The notes beneath the pieces were generated by a model. It worked only from the letters and a program-made list of their open reading frames with translations, was not told the DNA's origin and made no database searches. From Pleurotus djamor (Eukaryota; Basidiomycota; Agaricomycetes; Agaricales; Pleurotaceae), in the NCBI GenBank assembly GCA_029747585.1, contig JAPEVF010000474.1, positions 1-35,342 on the forward strand: DNA of 35,342 nt, in the 5' to 3' direction. The position numbers and the translations under genes were made by a program. Below are positions 10,553-19,912 of the stretch, piece by piece; position 1 is the stretch's first letter; every line of letters starts with the position of its first letter.

Positions 10553-11001
10553 TGTAAGGGCAACCTAACGAGTCGCACGCACGACTAGCGAGAGGGAATC
10601 CGAAGTGAATATAGAACTACCTAATACAGCAAAGCGCTCACCTAGCGAGAGGGAATCCGAAGAGAATACTCTAAGGATCCGTCTCGGTCGGCGCACGAAT
10701 ACGTATCTACGAGCGTGAGACGATGACTGTACAGTACCAAGCCACAATATAGTCACAAGAGCGGAATCAAATACGAGACGGAAGTAAATGAGCAGAGGGA
10801 ATGTGATAAGGTATGAAGGAACAGGGGAAAAGGGAAAAAGGAAAAGGGGAATCCCCAAAAAGGAAAGGGAGGCGAGACTCCTGCGTACGAAGGAGTGTCG
10901 GCTGGTGTCCAAATGGGGAAGTGCCAGCAGACTGGGGCTGGAGTCTGCTGGGAGACAGGGGAAAGGGGTTGGGTAGGGGAGAAATAGATGGTCCCCTTAC
11001 A
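10553..11001. mobile_element. Solo LTR of another retrotransposon family inserted in the RT region
   Basis: 449 bases starting TGTAAGGG and ending CCCTTACA, an 8-base perfect terminal inverted repeat with TG..CA ends. It is flanked by the 5-base duplication GAAAT (10548-10552 and 11002-11006). Removing the element and one GAAAT restores the RT frame exactly (minus strand: SAFAS then AAFLVPKADP). It carries an internal direct repeat CTAGCGAGAGGGAATCCGAA at 10585 and 10642, 57 bases apart. It has no coding capacity and differs from the 226-base LTRs. An LTR without its internal region normally results from LTR-LTR recombination. Confidence 0.88.
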
Positions 11002-11457
11002 GAAATGCAGCACTAGCAAAAGCCGAAGAGGAGGGTCGGATGCGACCAGCGGCCAAGTGTTGATCCAAGAGAATGCGCCAGGATTCCTTGTACTTCTTCG
11101 GGCAAGAGTACTCGCGGCAGTTGATTGTTTTCCTTGCATCCGTAAGTCGAAAACGATGGTACACAGAATCTGGCAGGCGCGCGACGGGGGGGGATGTCAT
11201 CTGGAAACATGTCCGAATGTTTCTTCTTCATCGCCGCATCCAGTTTTCGAAGCCGTTCCTGCAAGGCCAGAGACGAGATCCGCTGTTGAAGAGCAGCAGC
11301 CACAACAGCGGGGGAGGATTTGCTCGCCACCTTTGCCTTACCGCGAACGGACTCGAATGCCTTGAACCTTGTACGCATCTCTTGACCATTCACAGCAGCT
11401 TTAACGGCGGAAACAGAATCTCGCATTTCGGAACACAGTTTAGACATAGTTTTGAAT
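11002..11457 (-). pseudogene. Gypsy protease-to-RT linker and N-terminal RT segment, frameshifted
   Basis: Two minus-strand frames together encode the usual linker. The upstream frame includes KTMSKLCSEMRDSVSAVKAA and ends at HSDMFPDDIPP. The downstream frame continues PVARLPDSVYHRFRLTDARK and ends at GRIRPSSSAFASAAF. FPDDIPP..LP is the classic entry into gypsy RT. The switch happens in a run of eight C (plus-strand G 11186-11193); seven would keep one frame. The segment ends where the solo LTR begins. Confidence 0.8.
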
Positions 11458-12525
11458 CTACGGGGCGGGGGCNGGGGGTGTGGAAGCGACACGAACGGAA
11501 TGGAGGAGATCGTATGAAAAGGCATTGTCCAAACGGGAGATACAGGTACGGGCAGCGTGATCGATGACTAATTTGTTTGAGGAAAGGAAAGGCAAGCCGA
11601 AAATGATGTCCGAACACAGGGAAGGGGAAATAATTGCACGGAAGGGGACGGATTTGAAATTAGAGTCCAGGGAAGAAGCTCGGAGGACAATGTAATCAGT
11701 AAGGTATGTAGGGGAGGAAGACGAGGAAGAAGAAGACGAAGAAGAAGACGAAGAAGGTAAAGACGAAGAAGAGAAGGCAGAATTGCAGAAGAGGGGACTC
11801 TTGAGCTTGCGGCGGGGCACATTTAGTTTGGAAGCCAAGGCTTCACTAATCAGAACTGGGGACGAACCATCATCCAGTAAGCCACGCACTCGAACAGGGA
11901 AAGAAGAAGAAGAAGAGGAAAGGGAACACTCCCACCAAAGTGGGGAACAAGAGAAAGGGGCGCACATGATATCACTCCAAGCATCATCGTCTTCAATCAC
12001 GGCACTGTCCATGACCGCTGCTGCAAGGAAGTTGACGTCATCGTCTGCATCGTTGTTCGTATTGGCCTCATCGACGACGGCGGCCACGGTGCGGCGAGCG
12101 GTACCTTGAGACGACTGCGAGCGGGAGGGCGGCCTAGTCGAGGTGCGAGAGGAATTACCAGAGCGATTAGTCGAAGCGCGTGCCCGATCAACATCAGCCT
12201 GAGTAAGCTCGACATAGTTGGCGCCATCCGGGAAATCGCAGGGATGTGAACCCTTGAACCCGACGAAAAACTTGCGGCACTTGTAGCATCCGTTGTTGTC
12301 CTTGAGGAGACGTCGTTCGGACTCGGTAATTGCAGGAGGGCGTGAACGGCTATCAGGGCGCGCGGAAGAGGATGATGTGTTATTGTTTGGGTAGCGGGCG
12401 CCAGAAGTATTAGTGCGACGAGGCTGAGACGCTGCAGCCAACCTCTGAATGTTAGCCAAGAGCTGCCTGCGCCTGACATCTACCTCGTTTACTCTTTCAA
12501 TCCATTGCATGAGACTCATCTCTCC
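11458..12525 (-). pseudogene. Gypsy zinc knuckle and aspartic protease segment
   Basis: This minus-strand frame lies directly downstream of the in-frame TGA that ends gag. It starts MSLMQWIERVNEVDVRRRQL. The zinc knuckle is CYKCRKFFVGFKGSHPC, an atypical CX2C-X10-H-X-C spacing. A Ser/Arg-rich stretch follows. The protease centre reads VRGLLDDGSSPVLISEALAS, with DDG where retroviral-type proteases have D-[ST]-G, and later IIFGLPFL. A poly-serine run (about 11715-11770) corresponds to an imperfect GAA/GAC repeat on the plus strand. The frame ends at 11458 only because of the undefined base 11473; deleting it joins this frame to the linker segment. Confidence 0.82.
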
Positions 12526-13391
12526 TCAAACAGAAGGGTGCGAGCTAGCCTCGCGATGCAGGTCTTGGAGCATGTTGCCTTGCAAGGTGAAGCGGGCGCG
12601 CTCGTCGTCCAGAGCCGAAGGAGTTCCTTCGAGGTAAGCGCGTTTCCGTAGGAAGGTTACAGCAAAGTCCATGAACTCTTGATCCTCTGATTGTCGGTAG
12701 TTCAGTAACGCGTGGGAAGCATCATTAAGCCAATTCTCGCCGAGCCAGACATCACGCAGTTGCCCCAAGAAGGCGTCGAAGGAGAAGGTCTTGAAAAGCG
12801 CGTCGTTCCCAGCCATCCATGTGTGAATGCTGGGCTCCTTCAAGGCGTACCAGATCTTCCTAACCTGGTCCTCGGCGGCGATATCGTTAGTCTCGAAGTA
12901 TGCCAAGCAGGCTCGATGGAAATCCCAGATGTTCTCGATGGTCAGGCGACCCGGCTCGAAGGAGGGACATTTGGTCTGGTCCTTCTGGACCACTTTGGCA
13001 ATGGCCAATGGCATAGTAAGTTCAGCGTCGAAAGGGCGAGGGGAGGGAAAGGCGGGGTTGTAGGAAACCGGGGATATATGCGCAATTTTCGGAGGTGTAT
13101 GCGGGTCGGTTTGTACGGCGACGTGACTGAAGTCCACTGGAGCTGGTGTTGGCACAATAGCGGGAGCAGGGATCTTTTTCAGAAGCTTCTTTTTGCTAAG
13201 ACCAGTAAACGACACTGCAGGCGCGGCGGGAGAAACAGCGAGAACGGCGGGAACAGCGGGAACAGCGGGAACGGCGACGGCGGGGTTGTCAGAGACGGGG
13301 CTCTTGGAGAAGCGCCTCGTCACTGGCGGAGTGTTGCGGCAGAAAGGCAGTGTGGGTGTCTGATGACCCTGACGGCGAGATTGGACCTATA
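12526..13391 (-). pseudogene. Gypsy gag (capsid) segment ending in an in-frame TGA
   Basis: The open minus-strand frame runs from about 13391 to the TGA at 12528-12526. The N-terminal part is Ala/Pro/Val-rich with AVPAVPAVPAV repeats. The capsid-like part holds FEPGRLTIENIWDFHRACLA, LGENWLNDASHALLNYRQSE and DFAVTFLRKRAYLEG, typical of agaricomycete gypsy gag. No in-frame ATG precedes the conserved part. The first in-frame ATG is at MPLAIAK, so the start may lie upstream through a splice ending near 13391 (CTATAG), or the start codon may be lost. The terminal TGA is followed in the same frame by GGA GAG ATG and the zinc knuckle segment. Confidence 0.8.
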
Positions 13392-13439
13392 GGTCCCGAG
13401 ATGAAGGAATACGCGTCAGACCGTTCACAAAAAAAAAAG

Positions 13440-13665
13440 TGGAAGGCTACTCAGGGGAGCAGCCAACACTCGGTGAAGCTGTGAGGATCTGTGGTTGTAT
13501 TCGAAGGGAATGTACTAGTACAAGAGGAGGTGGAGGTTCGGGAGGAAGGAAGGGTCAGTATGTAACGCGGTCGTGAGGTATATATACGCGGATGTAGGTA
13601 ACGTGACGCAGGGGCTAGGAGCCTCGATGGGTAGGGGTGGTAAGTATAGCCGAAATATACTTACA
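13440..13665 (-). repeat. 5' LTR of the gypsy element
   Basis: 226 bases, same text as 7599-7824, with the same terminal stem (13640-13648 with 13656-13664). Its first 51 transcribed-strand bases now serve as the last 16 codons and stop of the disrupted F-box gene, which enters the LTR in frame. Confidence 0.93.
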
Positions 13666-15187
13666 CTTCCGCTTCTTCAAAACCCTGTGAAGCTTCCTGT
13701 AGTCATCACTGTGGTTTTCGCCATAGTCCTTCTCATGGAACGTAAAATCCTCAAGTACGAGGGTATTCAGCATGGGAAGATTAAACCTGGATGTCTCAGT
13801 GTTTTCGTCCTCCTTATCGCTGTCGACAGACGCGGGATCCGATGCATCAGCGGGGAGGTGTTGTCTGGTGCCAAGAACATCAACGAAGTCCATATGACAG
13901 TTGACTAGCGTTAGGTATTCGACCTTGTCAAAGGAAGGCAAGAGGTCTATCCATCCCCTGTACTCCCCAAGGGAGTCGAGGGTCAGTGTCGTGACTTGGA
14001 ATAGATGTATTTCAAAGAGGGGGATGAAGGGCTCGACCGGAATGTGGTGACACAGAGATAAAACCGGATCCTCACTTGTTTCAGCGAAAAGGTGAATCCT
14101 GAAGTGTTGAATTCGGGTGGGCATGATGCGACCCTCGGTAAGTGGTGTGTCTCTAGCAGAGAAACGAGACCAGGCTTGGTGGATATATGAGATGTCAACC
14201 GGGTCTGACTCAGACGTCACCTCAGAGCAGTCAGTTGAAATGAAGGTAGACTTGGGGATATCCAGATAATCAAAGATGATGGATGCATCGATAGCCTCCA
14301 TGTATACCTTCAGGGATTTGAGCCTTGGTAAGCCCACGGGATAAAATTCGGCTTCATCCTGCTGATGATGATGTTTCAGCTTTACCAGGAGGACTTCTTC
14401 AGCTTGGGGTGTTTGCTTCAGTATGCGAAGCGCGAGTTGAATGGTGATCAGCCCCGAGCCCCTTGAATTATTGATTCGTAGCCTCGTCAGATTGTTGAAA
14501 AGAGGAATGGAAGCTGGGATGGGAAAGTGCCGGAGTTCCAAGCAAGTCAGAACAGGCATATCGCTGAACATGAATTCATCCGACTGTACACTGGCGCTGG
14601 GCGTAGGAGTCTGATGGAGCAATCGTAGCCGACGGAGTATGGGAGCGCTGCGATCGACGCTGCAATTCAGTAGCTCACGATAGAGGGTAAAGTCATCGGA
14701 AGTCACTCTAAGCTCTCGCAATGTCCCGATGTCAGACAAGCTCAATTTCGCAAGCTTGAACACTCTGGGATCATCGGAGAGCTTCAAAGAAATCTTCAAA
14801 TCCAGGGGCGATGCCTTAGATCTCTTGAGCATCTCCTCAGCACGATCAATAGTCGCGTTTCGAATGTGTATCGAAGACCACAATTGCGGGGTATCTACGC
14901 TAACTTGGCGCCAGTGACGACATACGCTAGCGATGTTGAGCCAGCTGCGTGTTCCGGTGTGACTTTTAGAAGCAGATATCTTTCCCTGAATGAATATCGC
15001 AGAGAGTAGCTCATCTGGGATTTGTGAGATGTACGAATGGGTGTTTCGGGCAGTCTTGAGGGAACGAATCGCCTCCTTGAGTGCGAGGATTTCCTTGTCA
15101 ATGAGACCCTGAGCTGGGTTGGGACTGATGAGAGGCTGAGGAATCGTTATCAGTGTGAAATCTGAGTTGATGGGGGAACCTCACCAT
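13615..15187 (-). CDS. F-box protein with leucine-rich C-terminal region, 3' end replaced by an LTR
   Basis: Exon 1 is just the ATG (15187-15185), followed by a 49-base intron; exon 2 is 15135-13615. The total is about 507 residues. The start is MPLISPNPAQGLIDKEILAL. A short heptad-like helix is followed by the F-box: YISQIPDELLSAIF, then SWLNIASVCRHWRQVSVDTP and QLWSSIHI. Many leucine-rich repeats follow (LRELRV, LRRLRLL, LTCLELRHF, LTRLRINN, LKSLKVYM, VEYLTLVNC, LNTLVLEDF). F-box proteins recruit substrates to SCF ubiquitin ligases through Skp1; the substrate is unknown. The last genuine codons are HRVLKKRK. The following CKYISAILTTPTHRGS and the stop come from the 5' LTR. The natural tail was probably about 20 residues longer and now lies beyond the transposon nest. 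The gene may still be expressed with the altered tail. A one-codon first exon is unusual; an in-frame stop lies just upstream of the ATG. Confidence 0.78.
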
Positions 15188-15476
15188 TTCCAAAATTCAG
15201 CGCACGGCTGAGTGCGGGCAGAAATGCACTGAGGAGTGCACGCTAGGTTGCTAGGCAAAAACGTGAGCCCTTGTGCAATCCACGTGCCCTCCCTGAAACG
15301 CGATTAGGAGGAACTGGCTCTGACGTAATGTGACATCGAAGGGTATTTAGGCCATTTATCACCCATGAAGCCGTCACTTTTCCCTTTTCCTTTCACCTTC
15401 ATCGCCTCCCCGCTCTTTTCACAAATTTCCGCTCTTTACGAACCGTTCTCTCTTTTTCAAATCACGCCTCACGCAA
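15188..15476. promoter_or_regulatory. Divergent promoter region between the F-box gene and the Kre9/Knh1-like gene
   Basis: These 289 bases separate two divergent start codons. No canonical TATA box is obvious. Pyrimidine-rich stretches (CTTTTCCCTTTTCCTTTC at about 15378) lie upstream of the plus-strand gene, as is common near fungal transcription starts. Confidence 0.45.
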
Positions 15477-16354
15477 ATGATGCTCACGCTCGCGTCATTA
15501 CTGTAAACTTCCACCTCTCCGAGCGTTCCAAAGTCACGCCATTAACCATGGCATTTCAGCTCGCTCGCTCTTTGGGCTTTGACTGCATCAGCGATGCAGA
15601 TTTACCCTTTGGTCGATGCAACATCCCAGGGAGACACCACAGCGAAGTGGACGTACGAAACTCAGGATGCGTATGTGTCGGAATCAACTCGCGTGTCTCA
15701 CATACCACAGCTGACCTCAATTCTTCCTCAGCTCCCGCTTTGGCGTTTTTAACTTGTACCTACGTCACCCATCGTTCAGAAACGATTTCGCCTTGCGCAA
15801 CAACGTTCGTGGATCCGATGGCGAGGTTAATATGACTCTTCCTGTGGTACCCGCCCAGTGAGTAACCCATCATCCAGTTTGCGTGTGATAGCTCACTTAC
15901 ACGCCTCCGTAGGGATGGGTACACCCTGCTTGGTACCAGCATCAGTAACATAAACGAGCATTATGCGGAAAGCGCGCCATTCGCGATTGGTGAAGCCGTT
16001 TCTTCAACCATGACGTCAACAACATCGATGTCGACTCCGTCCATGGGAGCGGGAGCAGGCACCACAATGTCCGTGTAAGTCATTAACTCGCTTTTTCTGC
16101 CTCCATCTGCCTACTAAACCCTTCATAGTCGACCCAATCCGACCACCACCCCAAGCTTCGGGACTACCGTTGTGAATACCAATGGTGGCACAGCCAGTTC
16201 TGTGGTGTCTTCGAGTGCATCCTCTGGACCTTCCTCTGGCTCGCTCGTCGGGTTCAACGGCGCGAATCGCCTCAGCTTGAGCGGGATGTTGTGGTCCTTC
16301 GTTGGAGCAGCACTAGGAATGATGGTTGGAGGTGGTTTGTTTATTGTCGTCTGA
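15477..16354 (+). CDS. Kre9/Knh1-like Ser/Thr-rich GPI-type cell-wall protein
   Basis: Five exons, 15477-15502, 15560-15670, 15732-15857, 15913-16074 and 16129-16354, give 216 residues. The first intron splits a clear signal peptide, MMLTLASLLSLALWALTASA. The mature part begins QIYPLVDATSQGDTTAKWTY and continues RFGVFNLYLRHPSF, then NMTLPVVPAQDGYTLLGTSI and YAESAPFAIG. This is the Ig-like fold pattern of the fungal Kre9/KNH N-terminal family (Pfam PF10342). A Ser/Thr-rich spacer follows, then GANRLS and a C-terminal hydrophobic tail (LSGMLWSFVGAALGMMVGGG), consistent with GPI anchoring. The family is linked to beta-1,6-glucan and wall organisation in yeast; in mushrooms the role is inferred. 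All four introns carry GT..AG ends and keep phase. Confidence 0.85.
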
Positions 16355-16420
16355 GGTAGAATAACTGGCTTGTTAGTTCCTTACTTTACAATGAATAATA
16401 CGATGTCGAGAGCTGTGACT

Positions 16421-16860
16421 CTATGGGGAAGTCAAGCTGAAGTTGGCAGGGGCTTCCCTACGCCCTGCAAATGAAATGTCGTACGATGAGCGCTTGACGA
16501 GGCGCCCAAAAGTTTTGTTCCTTACCATCATCATCCAAGCATCATCGTTGCCCTCCATGCCCACCGTTCCGACGGGTAACACCCACAAACTTGCCTTGAA
16601 CAGCTCCGTGCCAATCAGCCACACCAGAAACGCGTAGAACTATGTGAGGCGACAATAAAGTGCAATGAACTTTCACCTGACCAAATGAACGGTCCGCGCT
16701 TCAGCATCTGCAAGTGTTCTAAAGTTTGAGGCTTAGTTTTGACGTCGAACTGTATGCTTGGATCCCCTTTCCTCTTGACTATAACCGTTTGCTCAACCTC
16801 AACATAGCTGCAGAGTCAAGCTGGCAACTAGCATATTCATGATCCGACCACGATTCGAGG
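16421..16860 (-). other. Possible small membrane-protein gene or pseudogene, structure unresolved
   Basis: The minus strand encodes EVEQTVIVKRKGDPSIQFDV and later LEHLQMLKRGPFIWS. A possible GTGAAAG..CACATAG intron follows. Next comes a very hydrophobic stretch, FYAFLVWLIGTELFKASLW, then GTVGMEGNDDAWMMM. A good intron (GTAAGG..TTTGCAG) then leads to GVGKPLPTSA and a stop. The two main parts do not join in phase at the obvious splice sites. It is therefore either a pseudogene with one indel, a misread intron, or chance. I do not recognise the family. Confidence 0.28.
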
Positions 16861-18408
16861 CCGTTACTGGACGCTGTGGAGGGGTCAAGTTTGTACAGGC
16901 GGTTGACTTGTATGAAATGTGCTGCGATTATCGAGGCGATAAGGTCGAGGCAGCTTGGGGGTTTTATTCGAAGTTGAAACAAATGCCGCGATGCAACGTT
17001 GAAGTCAGGGACTGCGCTGGCATGCGTTTTTGTCAGGCGTTTAGTGAGTCTTTTTCAGGGCTCCCTCATCCCGATCTCACCATGAAATCTCAGCCACTGG
17101 GAATTTCCCGAACGTATGTCAAGCTTCAAGCTTCGAGATCGTTACCTGTCGTTGTTGGCTCTACACTTGCTCCTCCGTACGCCTTTGGTTCAAAGTTGGC
17201 ACATTGTCATCCTTCGTCAAGCGTGAGCCTTACTACTAGTCCGCTTCTGCGTTGACCCCGGATCTCCCAAATTTCTCTGTTTTCTGGGGTCGTCAGCGTC
17301 GCAGGTCACACAAACGCCACCCCCATGAACCAACCTCTATTGGGCTGCCCTGGCTAGGTACATCTACCTCGTACCTGAACTGGCGCTACGAGTACTCAGG
17401 GTTGCGCGTCTCCTTGTTTCTTCTCTACTGCTACGCTGATACATGGCGGAGGTGGATGTGCAGTTTTCAGTCAGCTGTGAGTACTTTTGACATTACGCGA
17501 CATTACCATCTTTCTCATCTTATACAACTTTGACAGGAATCACAAGATTGTTCCGCTGATAATGGATGTCACCATCGACCACGAGACATGGAGATGAGTT
17601 GGTAGAACAGAGACGGCTGCTCGGCCTCCTCCAAGCTTCGTTTTCCTGGTCGTTTTCCGGTATCTGACAGGCACCTGTGCTTTCTCGCAATATACGTTTG
17701 CCTGAGACTCGGTGCCATGCGTTTCCTTTGTATGCAATGTGGAGCAAAACCCACCGTCAACGCTTGACAATGGTCATGGTTATTCCATGCCGCTTCATAA
17801 ACAGTTGACCCGCTGAGAAGCGGTTCTTTGCGCGACTGACGAACAGTCATCCTATGTGTGCAGCGTCATCCGCCTGTGTCTTCTCTCTTCTCTTCTTGAT
17901 CTCGCTTCATCAAGAACAATGTCACCTTGGTTGTTGACTACCCCCGGGATGAAACCCGAACTTGTCCCGTGCCGTCTCCTTTGTTCGGTACCGCACCAGG
18001 AGACCCTTCCCCAGTTGGTCGTCTAAATGTGAGCCACCCCCACATCTCTCAGCGACAAATATACATCGTTGCTGACCAAGTCTCCAGGCAGGATTTCCGC
18101 GTCCCACTTTAGCTTACCCCAGCTATTCCCTGGCGAAGATAATCCGCAATTTCAAGCTTCTTGATGCGTCAGTCTTCACGTCCTAGTATGAAGAGCTATT
18201 AATAACTTCTTCCTCAGTTACATCTCTCCGAGGACCGATCCGTGGTCTTTCCGTCAAGGCTACCTTTCCTCACGGGTTGCAGGTGAGTTGCGATGTTTTA
18301 GCGCGATAACGTATGGTTTTGGGAATGATAGGTATGTTTTAGGCATCCGGGATGTCGTCTACCAACCTCGACGTGGGCCGATGCCGGGTCATCCGCTATG
18401 GTCTGGCG

Positions 18409-18416
18409 TATATAAA
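18409..18416 (+). promoter_or_regulatory. TATA box of the AA9 gene
   Basis: TATATAAA lies 74 bases before the AA9 start codon, a usual distance for fungal genes with short 5' UTRs. The strong match suggests an inducible, highly expressed gene. Confidence 0.6.
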
Positions 18417-18489
18417 CGAGATGGATTCGTTGAGCTAGCGTTTCTTCAACCTCGAGTTCCTCTTCCACAAGCACTCCTCAGTCTTGAAA

Positions 18490-19912
18490 ATGCTCGGTAG
18501 CGTTGGTAGTCTCGCCGTTGCTTGCGCAGTCTTACCCCATGTCCTCGCACACGGCGGTGTCCTCTCATACACCATTGGCGGCAAATGGTTCGACGGCTGG
18601 AAGGCGTACAACTCTCCCGCTGGCCAGAGCACCATTCAGCGCTCTTGGGACACCTAGTAAGTCTACTTTCATTACATATTGGAAATGAGATCGCTGACGG
18701 AATCTCGCTTGTAGCAACCCCATCCAAGACGCCACCGACCCGACCATCGGCTGTAACGATAATGGTGCCTCCTCAGACGGCCAGCAAACTGCTACTGTTG
18801 CTGCTGGCTCTGCTATCACCGCTTTCTGGAATGTCTGGCCTCATGACACTGGCCCAATGGTACTTATTCTTTTCGTTATCCATGTAGCCCGTGTCTTACA
18901 TCTGGCGCGTTTTCTAGTTGACCTATCTTGCCAAATGCCCCGGCACCACCTGCACGGGCGTAAACTCCAACACCCTTAAATGGGTAAGTTATCGTCCATT
19001 TTTGCGATCATTGCTCCCTTGAGACCGATGTCATCTCTCAAGTTCAAAATCGACGAGGCTGGCCTTCTCTCTGGCACAATCGGGAGCGGGAAATGGGCTG
19101 CCGGCAAGATGATCGACCAAAACAACTCATGGACCTCCACTATCCCGTCTTCAGTACCGAGCGGAAGCTACTTGATTCGTTTCGAAACTATCGCACTCCA
19201 CTCAATGCCCGCCGTGAGTTGGTCCATATCCTCGTTTAACCTCCCACTGAAATGGCCGTTCTAGCAATTTTATCCTGAGTGCGCTCAAATTGATATCACT
19301 GGTGGCGGTTCGCGCGAGCCTACCGCTGCTGAGTTGGTGTCCTTCCCCGGAGCCTACAGTAACTCGGACCCCGGTGGTAAGCTATCACCCCTCCGGTTTC
19401 TTTTCTGCCATATCCTTAACCTACTCTAGTTTTGGTCGATCTCTATGGACAAGCCGCTCAAGCTCAAACAACATATGTTATCCCTGGTCCTCCCCTCTAT
19501 GGTGGCAGCAGCTCTGGATCCGTGAGTCGATATATCCTCTCCTTCGATACTATCGCCTCACAATCACTTCCTATAGCCATCTTCTCCTCCCCAGAACACA
19601 GCGCCCGCGACGACCGCTCCTGCAACCACAAGGCCAGCAACCTCTGCCCCTGCTCCCTCACAGAGCGCAGGAACTGTCGCTCAGTTTGGCCAATGTGGAG
19701 GAATTGGATACACCGGAGCTACCGGATGGTGAGCATCATCTCGCATCATTCAATATCGATGGCCACGGACGACATCTGACTTCTCTTCCATTCCAGTGTT
19801 GCACCGTTCGTATGCAAAGTCCTCAATGGTAAGCTCTCTCGTATCTATGGAAATTGGAGCAAAGATTGATATCCCCTTCCGTGGAATAGATTACTACTCT
19901 CAATGCACTTAA
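18490..19912 (+). CDS. AA9 lytic polysaccharide monooxygenase with C-terminal CBM1
   Basis: Nine exons: 18490-18656, 18715-18859, 18918-18983, 19043-19213, 19265-19376, 19430-19521, 19595-19728, 19797-19828 and 19890-19912, giving 313 residues. The signal peptide ends VLPHVLA and H21 becomes the N-terminal histidine of the copper histidine brace. The second brace histidine is H179 ([10 protein letters not shown]) and the axial tyrosine is Y186 (QFYPEC). A Thr/Ala/Pro-rich linker leads to a CBM1 at about 280-313: [16 protein letters not shown], then VCKVLNDYYSQCT with all four cysteines. AA9 enzymes cleave cellulose and related glucans oxidatively outside the cell, using copper and a reductant with H2O2 or O2. 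In the CBM1 the usual first aromatic tryptophan is F and the second is Y. Intron 6 has an alternative acceptor 18 bases upstream that would add six codons in frame. All other splice joins are supported by motif continuity. Confidence 0.93.

Larger units (their letters stand above)
7599..13665 (-). mobile_element. Ty3/gypsy chromovirus-type LTR retrotransposon, nearly full length but broken
   Basis: Two 226-base LTRs (7599-7824 and 13440-13665) in direct orientation begin TG and end CA on the plus strand. I see no difference between them. The element is flanked by the 5-base duplication CTTCC (7594-7598 and 13666-13670). The coding order on the minus strand is gag, zinc knuckle, protease, reverse transcriptase, RNase H, integrase, chromodomain, which defines a chromovirus. 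A purine-rich GTGGGTGGGGGCGAG tract precedes the 3' LTR (minus sense). No tRNA-type primer site beginning TGG abuts the 5' LTR; that place holds a run of ten T. The reading frame is interrupted by an in-frame TGA (12526-12528), a frame change at N 11473, a frame change in the C8/G8 run 11186-11193, and a solo LTR (10553-11001). It is therefore probably not autonomous as assembled. Identical LTRs imply recent insertion. Confidence 0.93.
16355..18489. other. 2.1 kb without a firmly supported gene
   Basis: Both strands were read. The left part has minus-strand stretches with protein-like composition (see 16421-16860). Two plus-strand pieces with good splice signals give only very short products. 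One is an ATG at 17443 with an intron from GTGAGT to TTGACAG around 17479-17537. The other is an open frame at 17927-18112. I recognise none of these. The last 80 bases hold the AA9 promoter. Confidence 0.4.

Noticed and set aside
10553..11001. Reading the 449-base stretch as an intron of the pol gene
   Set aside because: It has TG..CA ends, terminal inverted repeats and a 5-base target duplication, and is far longer than the introns here; a solo LTR explains all of it.
11700..11780. GAA/GAC-rich stretch as a regulatory repeat
   Set aside because: It encodes the poly-serine run of the protease segment on the other strand; simple low-complexity sequence explains it.
13573..13908. Plus-strand open frame of 111 codons starting in the LTR
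   Set aside because: It begins in the 5' LTR and runs antisense to the F-box gene; the same beginning occurs at 7732 in the other LTR.
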